From positions 5,270,001 through 5,334,000 of the forward strand of contig NZ_FMHV01000002.1 of the NCBI RefSeq assembly GCF_900091465.1: DNA of 64,000 nucleotides. The letters run 5' to 3'. This document shows, piece by piece, positions 34,832 through 44,613 of the stretch. Position 1 is the first letter of the stretch; the number at the start of each line of letters is the position of its first letter. The stretch comes from Micromonospora rhizosphaerae. GTDB taxonomy: Bacteria; Actinomycetota; Actinomycetes; Mycobacteriales; Micromonosporaceae. Made by a program: the position numbers and the translations under genes. Under the pieces are notes generated by a model that was not told where the DNA came from, ran no database searches, and saw only the letters and a list, made by a program, of their open reading frames with translations.

Positions 34832-36177
34832 CCGACGGCGCAGGTCTGACCAGGCACTACCGGGTCCGGCGCCCAGCAGGGGACCTTGACCTCGTCCAGA
34901 ATGGTCTTCATGTTCTTGGCCTGACTGTCGAGCGTCCTGCGAACGTCGGCACCCTCGAGGACGATCGCCGTGAAGGCGTCGCGGAAAATCTTGGACATCT
35001 CGCCGTCGCGTTTTCCTAGTCCGACCGGGGGCAGGGACAGGATCCCGTTGGGCGCCTCCTGCTGAGCTCGCACCGCGTCGGCCTCGAGGCGGATCGCCGG
35101 TGGAAGGTCGGCGGGAATCTCGGCCTTCACCGTCGGGAAGAAGGCGTTCTGCCGCAGCAGCTCAATCTGCGTCTTTGGCTGGGAGAGTGCCTTGATGACG
35201 TCCTTGGCCTTGTCGGCGTGCGGGGCGCCCTTGGGAATTCCGAGACCTAGCACCACCGTCATGTATCCGCGCCCCTTCGGGCCGGCCGGAGCGGGCACCA
35301 TCATCCAGTCGTCGGGCGCCGCCTGCGGAGCGCCTACCAGGCGCGCGGCGTGGTCCCACGCGACGGTCACCTGGCCGGCGGCGAGCGGCTCCTGCATGAA
35401 GTCGAAGTTGGTGCTCGCGGGGGTCGTGTTGGCCCACAACTCCTTGAGGTATTTCCACATCGTCACGGCGTCGTCACTGCGGAACGCCGTCACGAGCGCG
35501 CCCGTGTAGGAGGGGTACAGGTGTCCCTGGAGGAAACGGTGCAGCAGGCCCTTCGGACCAGCGGGGAGACCGAACTGCGCTTTCCCGCCGTTGGCCCGGC
35601 GAGCGGCAATCGCCCAGTCGAGGTACTGATCATAGGTCAAGGCTTTGACGTCGGCACCCGAGGGCAGGTGTTCGAGCGCGGACTTCTTCACCGCGAGGAG
35701 ATAGGTCGCCTGTGCCCACGGGATGTACCAGGTCCGGTCCGTGCCGGCCTTGGCCAGCTCCTGCAGATTCGAGGAATAGCCCTTGTCGCTGAGCTCGCGC
35801 ATCAGGTCGCTGAGATCTTCCAGGTTGTCACCGGCCAGCGGCGTGAAGTCGCCGTGCAGCCCCCCGAGCAGGTTGATCCGCACGTCGCCGCTGGAGACCT
35901 GTGACCGCACCTGGGTACCCGCCTGTGACGAGTCGCCCACGACGTAGCTGACGCGCCCCGGGTAGGCGTCCTTCAGGATGCCGCGGACCCGCTCCGCCTC
36001 CTCGACCGGCGTGAACTGGGTCGAGAGGAAGGTCAGGGCACCGTCGCCGCCACCGCCAGAGGTGGAGACGCCACCGCAGGCGGACAGCAGAGGCGCTGCG
36101 GCGCCGAGGGCGAGTCCCCATCGCAGCACGTCGCGACGGGATAACTGGGCGGAAGCGGGCGAGCGCGGGATGGCCAT
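34828..36177 (-). CDS. sugar ABC transporter substrate-binding lipoprotein
   Basis: A 449-residue extracellular binding protein. The signal region SRRDVLRWGLALGAAAPLLS contains a Tat-like twin arginine and ends at a lipobox with Cys34 (LSAC), so it is lipid-anchored. The fold is the family 1 sugar-binding type. An AGGAGG site seven bases before the ATG is the strongest in the region, as expected for the most abundant subunit. It is first in an operon of importer and glycosidases. Confidence 0.95.
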   Translation of the reverse strand: MAIPRSPASAQLSRRDVLRWGLALGAAAPLLSACGGVSTSGGGGDGALTFLSTQFTPVEEAERVRGILKDAYPGRVSYVVGDSSQAGTQVRSQVSSGDVRINLLGGLHGDFTPLAGDNLEDLSDLMRELSDKGYSSNLQELAKAGTDRTWYIPWAQATYLLAVKKSALEHLPSGADVKALTYDQYLDWAIAARRANGGKAQFGLPAGPKGLLHRFLQGHLYPSYTGALVTAFRSDDAVTMWKYLKELWANTTPASTNFDFMQEPLAAGQVTVAWDHAARLVGAPQAAPDDWMMVPAPAGPKGRGYMTVVLGLGIPKGAPHADKAKDVIKALSQPKTQIELLRQNAFFPTVKAEIPADLPPAIRLEADAVRAQQEAPNGILSLPPVGLGKRDGEMSKIFRDAFTAIVLEGADVRRTLDSQAKNMKTILDEVKVPCWAPDPVVPGQTCAVG

Positions 36178-36256
36178 TGAGGGTCCTCCTGGGTAGCGGG
36201 TGGCGGCGGCGTATGCACTGGCGGATCAAGGAGGCCGCGCATGTTTTAAGGAGGCT

Positions 36257-36272
36257 ATGGTGACGTTAACAT
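36257..36272. promoter_or_regulatory. LacI-type operator
   Basis: ATGGTGACGTTAACAT is an imperfect 16-bp palindrome (six of eight pairs match) with a central CG, the layout of LacI-family operators. It sits between the divergent importer operon and isomerase gene, close to both starts, so the LacI regulator at 39138 may bind it. Confidence 0.5.
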
Positions 36273-36299
36273 TCGGTCAACAGCTGGAAGGGAAAAGAT

Positions 36300-38015
36300 T
36301 TGCGCTCAACCTGCTACCCCCGGCCCTACGACGCCCAGCCCTGGTACCGGACCGTCGGCGGCGAGGCAGTATCTGGATGGGACCGGGCGGTGACCACACT
36401 TCCTGCCGGACCGATGGTGCTCGCGGTCGACGGGCCGGCCACCATGGACTGGGCCGCCGTCGTGGGCAATCTGTCCAAGGCGCTTGTCGAACGCGGGACC
36501 CCCGTCGAGCACCTCGACCTGAGCGCACAGCTGGCACCATGGCCCGGCATCGTCGAGCGCACGGCCTCCGCCGGGCTGTCGGAGGATCCAGACTTTGACA
36601 GGCTGGCAACCGGCAGTCTCGCCGACCTCTTCGACACGGTTCCAGAGCCGCCGCCGCCGTCCGAAGGCGTCGTCGTCGTCTTCGGTCCAGGCGCCGCTCT
36701 CGTCGAGCACGACGTCCTCTGGTACGCCGACTTACCCAAGCGCTACGCCGAGGCTGCCATCGTCTCCGGCGACGGCCGCAACCTGGGACAGCGGGAGGGC
36801 GACGCGAGACCCACGACGAAGCGGCTGTTCTACATCGACTGGCCGCTGCTCGACCGCCACCGGGACGCCGTCGCGCCCCACATCGATCGCTGGATCGATG
36901 TTCAGGACGCCACCCGCCCCGTCTCCGTCGACGGGCACACCCTGCGCCGTACGATCGCACACCTGGCGCAGCGGCCGTTCCGCACGCGGCCGACCTTCAA
37001 CACCACCTCCTGGGGTGGGCATTGGGGTCAGCGCCAGCTCGGCATCAACCGAGAGGCGCCGAACACAGCGCTCGGTTACGAACTCATCGCACCAGAGAGC
37101 GGCGTGCTCATCGGCGGGCCCGGCGTCCAGGTCGAGGTCCCCTTCCAACTCATCGTGGCCCTGCATCCGCAGCAGGTGCTTGGCGAGCAGGTCCACGCCG
37201 CCTTCGGCACCTCGTTCCCCATTCGGTTCGACTATCTGGACACCGTCGACGGTGGAAACCTGTCCGTGCACTGCCATCCTCAACCGGAATACATGCGCGA
37301 GGTGTTCGGCTGGCCGTACCCGCAGCACGAGACCTACTACATGATGGTTGGCGGCGAGAGCAGCAAGGTCTATCTAGGCTTGCGCGACGGTGTTGACGTC
37401 GAAGCGTTCTCCCGAGAGGCGCACGACGCCGATCGGCACGGCCTGCCCTTCGACATCGAACGGTACGTGCAGACGTTTCCCGCCGTCCCGCACCAACTCT
37501 TCGTCATCCCGGCGGGCACGCCGCATGGCAGCGGTGAGGGGAACGTGGTGCTGGAGGTCAGCGCCACCCCGTACCTCTACTCCCTGCGCTTCTACGACTG
37601 GCTGCGTCGCGACGCTGATGGCGGCCAACGGCCGGTTCATGTGGACCACGCCTTCAACAACCTCGGGACGCAGCGGACTGGCGACAAGGTCCGGACGGAC
37701 CTGGTGCAGCCGCCGCGCATCGTGCGGGAGGATCGCGGCTGGCGCGAGGAGTTACTGGGGGCGTTGCCGGAAATGTTCTTCGAAGTACGTCGGGTGGTTG
37801 TCGACTGCGACGAACCGGCACCTGACGAGACGGCCGGCCGCTTCCACATTCTCAACGTGGTGGAAGGCGACGGCGTGCTGGTCGAGACCGCCAGCGGCCA
37901 TCGGCACAGCTTGGCCTATGCGGAGACGCTCGTCGTCCCAGCCGCGGTGGGGGCCTACTCCCTGCAGCGGCTGGGCTCGGCCCGCGTCCTTCTAGTCAAG
38001 TCCCTGGTCCGATGA
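36300..38015 (+). CDS. mannose-6-phosphate isomerase-like protein with an N-terminal kinase-like domain
   Basis: A 571-residue protein. The C-terminal 370 residues are a class I phosphomannose isomerase-like cupin: GNLSVHCHPQPEYMREVFGW holds the zinc histidines, and HQLFVIPAGTPHGSGEGNVV the second metal region. The N-terminal 200 residues (MVLAVDGPATMDWAAVVGNL, SKALVERGTPVEHLDLSAQL) resemble a uridine-kinase-like P-loop domain, but the GxxxxGK(S/T) loop is lost. The start is TTG at 36300 after GGAAGGG. It converts mannose-6-phosphate to fructose-6-phosphate if the family rule holds. It is coupled to the ROK kinase gene. Confidence 0.8.
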   Translation: MRSTCYPRPYDAQPWYRTVGGEAVSGWDRAVTTLPAGPMVLAVDGPATMDWAAVVGNLSKALVERGTPVEHLDLSAQLAPWPGIVERTASAGLSEDPDFDRLATGSLADLFDTVPEPPPPSEGVVVVFGPGAALVEHDVLWYADLPKRYAEAAIVSGDGRNLGQREGDARPTTKRLFYIDWPLLDRHRDAVAPHIDRWIDVQDATRPVSVDGHTLRRTIAHLAQRPFRTRPTFNTTSWGGHWGQRQLGINREAPNTALGYELIAPESGVLIGGPGVQVEVPFQLIVALHPQQVLGEQVHAAFGTSFPIRFDYLDTVDGGNLSVHCHPQPEYMREVFGWPYPQHETYYMMVGGESSKVYLGLRDGVDVEAFSREAHDADRHGLPFDIERYVQTFPAVPHQLFVIPAGTPHGSGEGNVVLEVSATPYLYSLRFYDWLRRDADGGQRPVHVDHAFNNLGTQRTGDKVRTDLVQPPRIVREDRGWREELLGALPEMFFEVRRVVVDCDEPAPDETAGRFHILNVVEGDGVLVETASGHRHSLAYAETLVVPAAVGAYSLQRLGSARVLLVKSLVR

Positions 38016-39004
38016 CCGGTCCCGTCGAAATTCGCCGAACGCGGCAGCCCGCGCCGGTGCTGGAAATCGGTGGCACACACGTGACCGCCGCGTTGGTCGA
38101 CGTCGACGCTCGCCGCGTCGTACCCGGCACCAGGTGTCGCCAGCCCATCCGCGCGGACGCCTCGGCGGAGGAGATAGTCGATCGAATCCTAGGGTGTGCC
38201 AGCCGACTCGAAGCCCCCCCAGGGTCACGATGGGGCATCGCAATCCCGGGCCCGTTCGACTATGCCCGCGGCATCGCGCTCTTCGAGGGCGTCGCGAAGT
38301 TCGATGCCCTCTACGGCGTCGACCTCGGCAAGATCCTGATCGAGCGACTCCCGGGGCGGCCGTCGGAGGTGAGCTTCCTCAACGATGCGAATGCTTTTGC
38401 GCTCGGCGAGTGGACGGCGGGTGCCGCCAGGGGACACGACCGCGCCGTCGGTATCACCCTCGGCACCGGCGTAGGCTCGGCCTTCCTAGCCCAGGGCTCG
38501 CTGGTGGACGATGGCCCCGACGTCCCGCCACAGGGTTGGGTGCACCTGCTGAATTTCGCCGGGCACCCGCTGGAAGACACCGTCTCTCGGCGGGCCATCA
38601 TGAGCCGATACGCCGATATCGCGAAGCCCGCGCCGGACGTGATCCTGGACGTCCGGGAGATCGCCGGCAAGGCCCGGGCCGGCGATCTTGTCGCCCGTCG
38701 AGTCATGGACGACGCCTTCTCCGCACTCGGACAGACCGTCGGACCGTGGTTGGCGCGCTTCCACGCCACCGTCCTGGTCGTCGGTGGCTCGATGGCCGCC
38801 TCCTGGGACTTGATTGCCCGACCGATCCAAGAGGGGCTGCTTCGAATGGAAACGGAGGTGCTCTCGCGGCTGGTTCTCACCCAGGCCCGGCAGCCCGAGG
38901 ATGCGGCACTACTCGGAGCGGCCTGGTACGCCGCTGGTGACCTGTCAGACTTGGACCTGACCGCGTCGCCCGCGCAAGCGCTCACCACCAGACGCCCACT
39001 CTGA
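38012..39004 (+). CDS. ROK-family sugar kinase
   Basis: A 330-residue kinase with the ATP-binding motif VLEIGGTHVTAALVDVD, the sugar-binding FLNDANAFALGEWTAG (catalytic Asp) and AVGITLGTGVGSAFLAQG. The zinc-binding CxCGxxGCxE motif of many ROK kinases is absent; GWVHLLNFAGHPLEDTVS occupies its place. It probably phosphorylates mannose or glucose released by the GH63-like enzymes. It overlaps the isomerase gene by four bases. Confidence 0.88.
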   Translation: MTGPVEIRRTRQPAPVLEIGGTHVTAALVDVDARRVVPGTRCRQPIRADASAEEIVDRILGCASRLEAPPGSRWGIAIPGPFDYARGIALFEGVAKFDALYGVDLGKILIERLPGRPSEVSFLNDANAFALGEWTAGAARGHDRAVGITLGTGVGSAFLAQGSLVDDGPDVPPQGWVHLLNFAGHPLEDTVSRRAIMSRYADIAKPAPDVILDVREIAGKARAGDLVARRVMDDAFSALGQTVGPWLARFHATVLVVGGSMAASWDLIARPIQEGLLRMETEVLSRLVLTQARQPEDAALLGAAWYAAGDLSDLDLTASPAQALTTRRPL

Positions 39005-39011
39005 TCCCCAC

Positions 39012-39026
39012 CGCGATCAAATCGCG
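39012..39026. promoter_or_regulatory. 15-bp palindrome upstream of the LacI gene
   Basis: CGCGATCAAATCGCG is a perfect 6-bp inverted repeat with a 3-base centre, eight bases after the kinase stop codon. It could be a small terminator or an operator for autoregulation. Confidence 0.4.
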
Positions 39027-39137
39027 ACTGGTCCGACACCCCGCCCTCCGGTGAGGTCAGACACGACGGGCCGGGGGTAAACGACGACATGCCGCATCCG
39101 CAGCGCACGTACTAATCGAATCCAAGGAGACGATGCG

Positions 39138-40229
39138 ATGTCAGCCTCCGAGGGCTCGCCGCCCACAATGCGTGAGGTCGCCGCCCACGCCGGGGTCAGC
39201 GTAATGACCGTTTCGCGCGCCTTGCACGACGACCCGAGGGTCTCGCCACGGACCCGGGCGCGTGTGCTCGCCGCCGCAGAGGAGCTCAGTTATCGGCGTA
39301 ATGAGCTGGCCCGCAGCCTACGACTCGGCCGCCCGAGCGGCATGCTCGGGCTGGTCGTCACCAACCTCGCCAACCCCTTCTACTCCCAACTAGCGCTCGG
39401 GGTGGAGACCTTGGCGGCTGCACGAGGCATGAAGGTCGTCCTGAGCAATACGGGCGACGATGTGGAGCGTGAGCGGCAGATCGTCAGTGACCTGGCAGCG
39501 TGGCGAGTCGAAGGCATGATCGTGGTGCCGGCGGGCAGGGACCAGTCTCACCTGGACTCACCACAGCTCAACGGCATACCGGTCGTTCTGGCGGCCCGTC
39601 CACCTGCGGACATCGCCGTGGACTGTGTCCTCCTCGACGACTACGGCGGGGCGAAGGAGGCGACCGCCCGCCTGCTGGCGTCCGGGCACCAGCGGATCGG
39701 CTTCCTCAGCCCCCCGGCGGTGTGGAACAGCGCCGAGCGTCTCCGCGGGTTCCGTTCGGTGATGGAGGCCGCCGGGATCGACCTCGATGAGCGGTTTGTT
39801 CGTTGCGAGCAGCGTGACGTCACCGCGGCCGAGCGGACAGCGCAGGAACTCCTCGCCCTGACAAACTCGCCGAGCGCATTCTTCTGCGCCAACAGCCGTA
39901 ACGCCATCGGGGCATACCGGGCAGCCAGGGGCACTAACCAGGACATAGCGTTGTCCTGCTTCGACGACTTCGAACTCGCGGACATGCTCGGACTGTCCCT
40001 CAGCGTCGTGTCATACGACCCGGCTGCCATCGGACGAGAGTCGGCCAGGCTGCTGCTGAGCAGAATCGACGCGGCCAGCAACTCTAAGGATGGTCTTCCA
40101 CCGCGCCGGATCGTGCTACCCACTACCGTTGTCGACTACGGACCCGAGGCTGACGGGAGGAAGGGGTGTCCCGCTGGGGCGTCCGCCCCTAGTTGGCGAA
40201 GATCTGCGACTCGTCCCGGAACGCCTTGA
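39138..40229 (+). CDS. LacI-family transcriptional regulator
   Basis: A 363-residue regulator. The N-terminal helix-turn-helix and hinge are [20 protein letters not shown] and [21 protein letters not shown] periplasmic-binding-like sugar sensor follows ([40 protein letters not shown]). ATG at 39138 follows AAGGAG. It should control the sugar locus beside it. The last residues overlap the convergent VOC gene by 41 bp. Confidence 0.92.
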   Translation: MSASEGSPPTMREVAAHAGVSVMTVSRALHDDPRVSPRTRARVLAAAEELSYRRNELARSLRLGRPSGMLGLVVTNLANPFYSQLALGVETLAAARGMKVVLSNTGDDVERERQIVSDLAAWRVEGMIVVPAGRDQSHLDSPQLNGIPVVLAARPPADIAVDCVLLDDYGGAKEATARLLASGHQRIGFLSPPAVWNSAERLRGFRSVMEAAGIDLDERFVRCEQRDVTAAERTAQELLALTNSPSAFFCANSRNAIGAYRAARGTNQDIALSCFDDFELADMLGLSLSVVSYDPAAIGRESARLLLSRIDAASNSKDGLPPRRIVLPTTVVDYGPEADGRKGCPAGASAPSWRRSATRPGTP

Positions 40230-40617
40230 ACTCCATGGCGTTGCCGGCCGGGTCGCGGAAGAACATCGTCCACTGCTCCCCCGGCTCGCCGGCGAACCGA
40301 AGGTACGGCTCGATGACGAACTCGGCGCCGGCGGCGCGGATCCGGTCCGCCAGGGCGTGGAAGTCGTCGATCGACAGGATGAGTCCGAAGTGCGGCACCG
40401 GCACGTCGTGCCCGTCGACCGGGTTGCGGCCCGCGTCGGCCTGCCGCGCCGCCGGCACGACGTGGGTCACCACCTGGTGGCCGTAAAAGTTCCAGTCCAC
40501 CCAGGCGTCGGCCGAGCGCCCCTCGGCGAGCCCGAGTACGCCGCCGTAGAAGGCGCGGGCCCGCAGCAGATCATCAACCGGAATCGCGAGGTGGAAGCCG
40601 GGGCGGGCCGTCATCAT
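40189..40617 (-). CDS. VOC-family (glyoxalase-like) protein
   Basis: A 142-residue protein with [40 protein letters not shown] and [20 protein letters not shown]. The metal-binding pattern is H (FHLAIP), H (PHFGL) and E (MEFKA), the complete triad of a dioxygenase or isomerase. ATG at 40617 follows AAGGAG. The substrate is unknown. Confidence 0.88.
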   Translation of the reverse strand: MMTARPGFHLAIPVDDLLRARAFYGGVLGLAEGRSADAWVDWNFYGHQVVTHVVPAARQADAGRNPVDGHDVPVPHFGLILSIDDFHALADRIRAAGAEFVIEPYLRFAGEPGEQWTMFFRDPAGNAMEFKAFRDESQIFAN

Positions 40618-40851
40618 CTGCTCCTTCTCGTAGCCCGGCGCGCCCGTTCGGACGCGCCCCTTGGACAGCATGTGGCCATCACTCCACCAAGGCAACTCGG
40701 CCCCCGGAACGTGACCGTGCCCGGACGAGCTGCCGGTAGCCGGCGAGGCGAACTGGGGCTGGCGGCGGGGGCAGCTGGGCAGGGATGATCGAGCTTCATC
40801 GCGAGGGAATTCCGGATCATTCGATCGGGGTGGGGAAGTGGGTCGAGGCCG

Positions 40852-41808
40852 ATGACCCCGGCGCAGCTGCGCGCATATGTCGCCGTCGTTCGGCTGGGAT
40901 CCGTCAAGCGGGCCGCCGCGCAGCTCGAGGTCTCCGAGTCGGCCGTCTCGCTGCACATCGCGCAGTTGCGCAAGGAGTTCGGGGACCAGTTGCTCTCCCG
41001 AACGGCAGCGGGGCTCGCGTTCACCCCGGGTGGGCTGCGGCTGGCCAGTCGCGCGGCCGAGCTGCTGGGCCTGCAGGACCGCACGGTGCTCGAGGTGAGC
41101 GCTGCGGGCCGCGGCCGCCGGCTGCTGCGGGTCGCGGCGTCCAGTTTGTTCGCCGAGCTCGCCGCTCCCGGGCTGATCGAGCTGTTCGCGAAGCGCGCCG
41201 CCGACCTCGAGGTTGAGTTGAGCGTGCGCGACCCGGGCTTGTTCGAGACGCTGCTGCTGACCCGGTCCGCGGACATCGCCATCGGACCGCAGCCGCCGGT
41301 CGTCGACAAGGCGATCGCCTGCCAGCCGGTGATGAACTACCGGCTCGTGATCGTTGTCGGCCCGGACCATCCGCTGGCCGGTGTACGGGCGTCGGCAGGG
41401 CAGTTACGCGACCAGACCTGGCTGCTCGGGCCGTCGGCGGCCACCGGCCTGGGCGCGGTCCAGGCGATGCTGCGCCGGCTCGCCGTGCCCGACGACCGGC
41501 AACAGATCTTCCAAAGCCACGCGGCCGCGCTGGGGGAGGCGAAGCGCGGCAAGGGCGTCGCACCGGCGCTGTCGTTCACCGTCGCGCCGGATGTCCGTAA
41601 GGGCCATCTCGTGCTGCTGGCTGGGCCGCACGCGACGTTCGAGGCCGTCTGGCATTCGCTGGTGCTCACCAACCCAGGCGCCCCGTCGGCCGCGGCCGAG
41701 CTCTCTCGGTTCGCGTCGACGCCGCGGGCGATTCAGGCGATGATGCGCGGCGCGGGGGTCAGCGTGGGCCATTTCAAGCCGGCGGTACACGTGACGCTCT
41801 GGAGCTGA
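40852..41808 (+). CDS. LysR-type regulator next to the cox operon
   Basis: A 318-residue LysR protein. The N-terminal helix-turn-helix is [39 protein letters not shown]. The effector-binding domain carries [12 protein letters not shown] and [13 protein letters not shown]. Regulators of this type are commonly linked to carbon monoxide dehydrogenase operons in actinobacteria. It converges on coxE, overlapping it by 76 bp, so any regulation of the cox promoter works in trans from 9 kb away. Confidence 0.85.
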   Translation: MTPAQLRAYVAVVRLGSVKRAAAQLEVSESAVSLHIAQLRKEFGDQLLSRTAAGLAFTPGGLRLASRAAELLGLQDRTVLEVSAAGRGRRLLRVAASSLFAELAAPGLIELFAKRAADLEVELSVRDPGLFETLLLTRSADIAIGPQPPVVDKAIACQPVMNYRLVIVVGPDHPLAGVRASAGQLRDQTWLLGPSAATGLGAVQAMLRRLAVPDDRQQIFQSHAAALGEAKRGKGVAPALSFTVAPDVRKGHLVLLAGPHATFEAVWHSLVLTNPGAPSAAAELSRFASTPRAIQAMMRGAGVSVGHFKPAVHVTLWS

Positions 41809-42968
41809 CGGGCGGCGTCCACCAGGTCTCGGAACGTCCCGGCCGGCAGCAGCCGGTCGCAGTAGGGCAGCGCGGCGGCCATGCCCGCCACCCGAGGGAC
41901 GAAGCCGGGGGCGCCGGCCCGCGGATTCAACCAGACGATCCGGTACGAACGGCGACGCAGCCGGGCCATCATGGCGGCGAGTTCGCCGGGCGGGTCGCTG
42001 TCCCAGCCGTCCGATCCGATCACCACCACCGCCCCGCGAACGGCGTCACCGTGGTGGGACGCAAGGAGAGCGCGCAGGTTCGTGGCGATCCGGGTGCCGC
42101 CGAACCGGTCGGTCACGGCCGCGCTGGCCTGCGCGACCGCCGCGACCGGCGAGGTGTGTCGCAGCGCGACCGTGAGCCGGGTCAGCGTCGTCGCGAACGC
42201 GAACACCTCGGCGTCGGCGACCAGCGCGAACGCCCGCATCAGGTGCAGGTACGCCGTCGCCTGCGCCCGCATCGACTCGCTGACGTCGCAGAGCAGTACG
42301 ACCCGGCGCGGTCGCCGCACCGGCCGCTCGCGGACCACCTCGACGGGTTCCCATGCGGTGCGGCGGGCCCGGGCGACGGTCAGCCGCAGCGCGACCCGCC
42401 GTCCGGCCGGGCTGACGGCGTGCCGCCTGGTACGCCGGGTCGGCCAGCCAGCGACGGCCGCGCGCAGGGCGTCGCCGAGCAGGGCGATCTGCGCCCCGTC
42501 GAGCTCCTCGAACGGCCGATCGGCGAGTCCGGCGAGAGCGGCGGGGCGCCGCTCGGGCAGCCTCATCGCGGCTTCGGACTCGTCCGCCTCGGCGACGGAC
42601 GGTGGCAGCGTCGCCCACGGCAGCCCACCGCCCGGGCCCGCGTTGTCGGTGTCCGCGGGCACCGGGACGTGCACGTCGTCGCAGCGACCCGGCGGGGCCG
42701 CAGACCGGGTCAGTGGCAGCGGCGGCGCGCCGGCGAAGACGGCTGCGAAGACACGGTCGAACGCAGCGAGATCGGCGTGCCGCCGGACCAGGCTGATCCG
42801 GGCGGTCCAGTAGAGCGTGGACATCGACATGGCCGGGTTGGCGGCCAGCGCCCGGACGAAGTCGTTGACGTCGGTCAGCCCGGCGGGGACGCCGGCGTGC
42901 CGCAGCCGGTCGGCGAAAGCCACGGCGAACGCGGCTCGGTCGATCCCGCGCAGCACGCCGGAACTCAT
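41733..42968 (-). CDS. coxE: CoxE-like VWA-domain protein
   Basis: A 411-residue protein with a C-terminal von Willebrand A domain. The metal site motif is LLCDVSESMRAQATAYLHLM (DxSxS) with GTRIATNL and IGSDGWDSDPP downstream. CoxE acts with the CoxD AAA+ ATPase to insert copper into the CO dehydrogenase active site. It overlaps coxG by four bases. The tail past LVDAARQLQ (about 20 residues) has no resemblance and overlaps the convergent LysR gene. Confidence 0.88.
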   Translation of the reverse strand: MSSGVLRGIDRAAFAVAFADRLRHAGVPAGLTDVNDFVRALAANPAMSMSTLYWTARISLVRRHADLAAFDRVFAAVFAGAPPLPLTRSAAPPGRCDDVHVPVPADTDNAGPGGGLPWATLPPSVAEADESEAAMRLPERRPAALAGLADRPFEELDGAQIALLGDALRAAVAGWPTRRTRRHAVSPAGRRVALRLTVARARRTAWEPVEVVRERPVRRPRRVVLLCDVSESMRAQATAYLHLMRAFALVADAEVFAFATTLTRLTVALRHTSPVAAVAQASAAVTDRFGGTRIATNLRALLASHHGDAVRGAVVVIGSDGWDSDPPGELAAMMARLRRRSYRIVWLNPRAGAPGFVPRVAGMAAALPYCDRLLPAGTFRDLVDAARQLQSVTCTAGLKWPTLTPAPRIIA

Positions 42969-43747
42969 CGACTAGCTACCCGCCAGGCGATCACCGCGCT
43001 GACCACGACCAGGCCGACGAGCACCGGCACGAGCCGCTTGGTTATCGACGGGCCGGCGATGCTGAGCAGGTCAAGCGCCTCAGCTTCGGCAGCGGGCTCG
43101 GCGAGGGCGGTGGTGGCCGATGGTTCGATGGGCGTGGGCTCGACGGCCGCAGTGCCAGACGTGGTCGCGACGGGCGCGGCGGCTGGGGCCGTGACGGGCT
43201 CAGCCTCGGGCCGGGCGGCGGCCACGGCCTGGGCGCCCACCGGCTCGGCAGCCGGCGCCGCCGTTTCCCTCTGCTCGGGGGCCAGCATCGCGGTGCCCGC
43301 CTCCTCGGCCGCCAGCGTAGCCTCGAGGTTGGCGACGAACTGAGCGAGCAGCCTGCCTGACACCTCCTTGATCATGCCGCTGCCGAACTGCGCCAGCTTC
43401 CCCGAGATTCTCAGGTCGGTGTCCACGCTGACCAGTGTCCGGTCGCCATCTGGTCGCAGCTGGGCGGCGACCAGTGCGGCCGCGTTGCCCGCCGACCGGG
43501 CGTCGCGGCCCTTTGCGTCGATCACTCCTCGATACTGCGCGTCGTCCTTCTCGACGAACTGCGCAGTTCCTTCGAACTCGGAGATGACCGGCCCGACCTT
43601 GACCTTCACCTTGCCCCGGTAGACGTCGCCGTCCACGCCGATGAGCTGGGCGCCCGGCAGGCACGGCGCGATCTCTTCGAGGTCGGTGAGGACCGCCCAG
43701 GCCCGCTCGATCGGGGTGTTGACCGCGAACTCGTTGGTGATCTTCAT
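42965..43747 (-). CDS. coxG: CoxG-like SRPBCC membrane protein
   Basis: A 260-residue protein with an N-terminal SRPBCC domain: KITNEFAVNTPIERAWAVLT, CLPGAQLIGVDGDVYRGKVK, ending SGMIKEVSGRLLAQFVANLE. A long proline/alanine linker leads to a C-terminal membrane helix (LVPVLVGLVVVSAVIAW). CoxG is thought to recruit CO dehydrogenase to the membrane and shuttle quinones, and this layout matches that. The genes on both sides overlap it by four bases. Confidence 0.9.
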   Translation of the reverse strand: MKITNEFAVNTPIERAWAVLTDLEEIAPCLPGAQLIGVDGDVYRGKVKVKVGPVISEFEGTAQFVEKDDAQYRGVIDAKGRDARSAGNAAALVAAQLRPDGDRTLVSVDTDLRISGKLAQFGSGMIKEVSGRLLAQFVANLEATLAAEEAGTAMLAPEQRETAAPAAEPVGAQAVAAARPEAEPVTAPAAAPVATTSGTAAVEPTPIEPSATTALAEPAAEAEALDLLSIAGPSITKRLVPVLVGLVVVSAVIAWRVASR

Positions 43748-44613
43748 GACTGACTCTCCTGGTACATGCCGAGCGCGGCGGCGACGGCGGCGCGGTCGTC
43801 GGGGGTCTTGGCGATGGTGCCGATGGTCCGAACGACGTCGCCGGCGGCGAGGTCGGTGGCGCCGAGCACGGACAGCGCGGCGACCCAGTCGATGGTCTCG
43901 GCCATACCGGGCGCCTTGTCCAACTCCATGTCGCGCACGCCGCCGATGAACTCGGTTGCCGTGCGGATCAGCGGCTCGGCAGCACCCGGCACCGCCCGGC
44001 GGACGATCTCGGCGGCCCGGCCCGGCTCCGGGAAGTCGATCCAGTGGTACAGGCAGCGGCGGCGCAGCGCATCGTGCAGGTCCCGGCTGCGATTGGAGGT
44101 GAGCACGACGACCGGCGGCGTGGCCGCGGCGAACGTGCCGAGCTCGGGGATCGTGATGCCGGCCTCGCCGAGGAACTCGAACAGCAGCGCCTCGAACTCA
44201 TCGTCGGCGCGGTCGATCTCGTCGATCAGCAGCACCGGCGGCACCGGCCCCTGATGGCGTACGGCCCGCAGGATCGGCCGTTCCTGGAGGAACTCGGCAG
44301 TGAACAAGTCGGCGTCGGTGAGTTTCGCGTGCTGCGCCTCGGCAAGCCGGATCGCGAGCAGTTGTCGCTGGTAATTCCACTCGTAGAGCGCCTCGCCGGC
44401 GGTCAGGCCCTCGTAGCACTGCAGCCGGATCAGCATCGTGTCCAACGCCCGGGCCAGGGCCTTGGCAGCCGCGGTCTTGCCGACGCCGGGTTCGCCCTCG
44501 AGCAGCAGCGGCTTGCCGAGCTTCAGCGCCAGGAACAGGGCCATCGCCATGCCGTCGTCGGCCAGGTAGTCGACGGCGTCGAGGCGGCGCTGGACGGCCA
44601 GCGGATCTTTCAC
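43744..44613 (-). CDS. coxD: CoxD-like MoxR AAA+ ATPase
   Basis: A 289-residue ATPase with Walker A LLLEGEPGVGKTAAAKALA, Walker B PPVLLIDEIDRADDEFEALL and sensor VVLTSNRSRDLHDALRRRCL. CoxD is a MoxR protein needed for metal-centre maturation. GTG at 44613 overlaps the upstream stop codon (GTGA), which fixes the start; the frame open upstream is unrelated. Confidence 0.92.
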   Translation of the reverse strand: MKDPLAVQRRLDAVDYLADDGMAMALFLALKLGKPLLLEGEPGVGKTAAAKALARALDTMLIRLQCYEGLTAGEALYEWNYQRQLLAIRLAEAQHAKLTDADLFTAEFLQERPILRAVRHQGPVPPVLLIDEIDRADDEFEALLFEFLGEAGITIPELGTFAAATPPVVVLTSNRSRDLHDALRRRCLYHWIDFPEPGRAAEIVRRAVPGAAEPLIRTATEFIGGVRDMELDKAPGMAETIDWVAALSVLGATDLAAGDVVRTIGTIAKTPDDRAAVAAALGMYQESQS

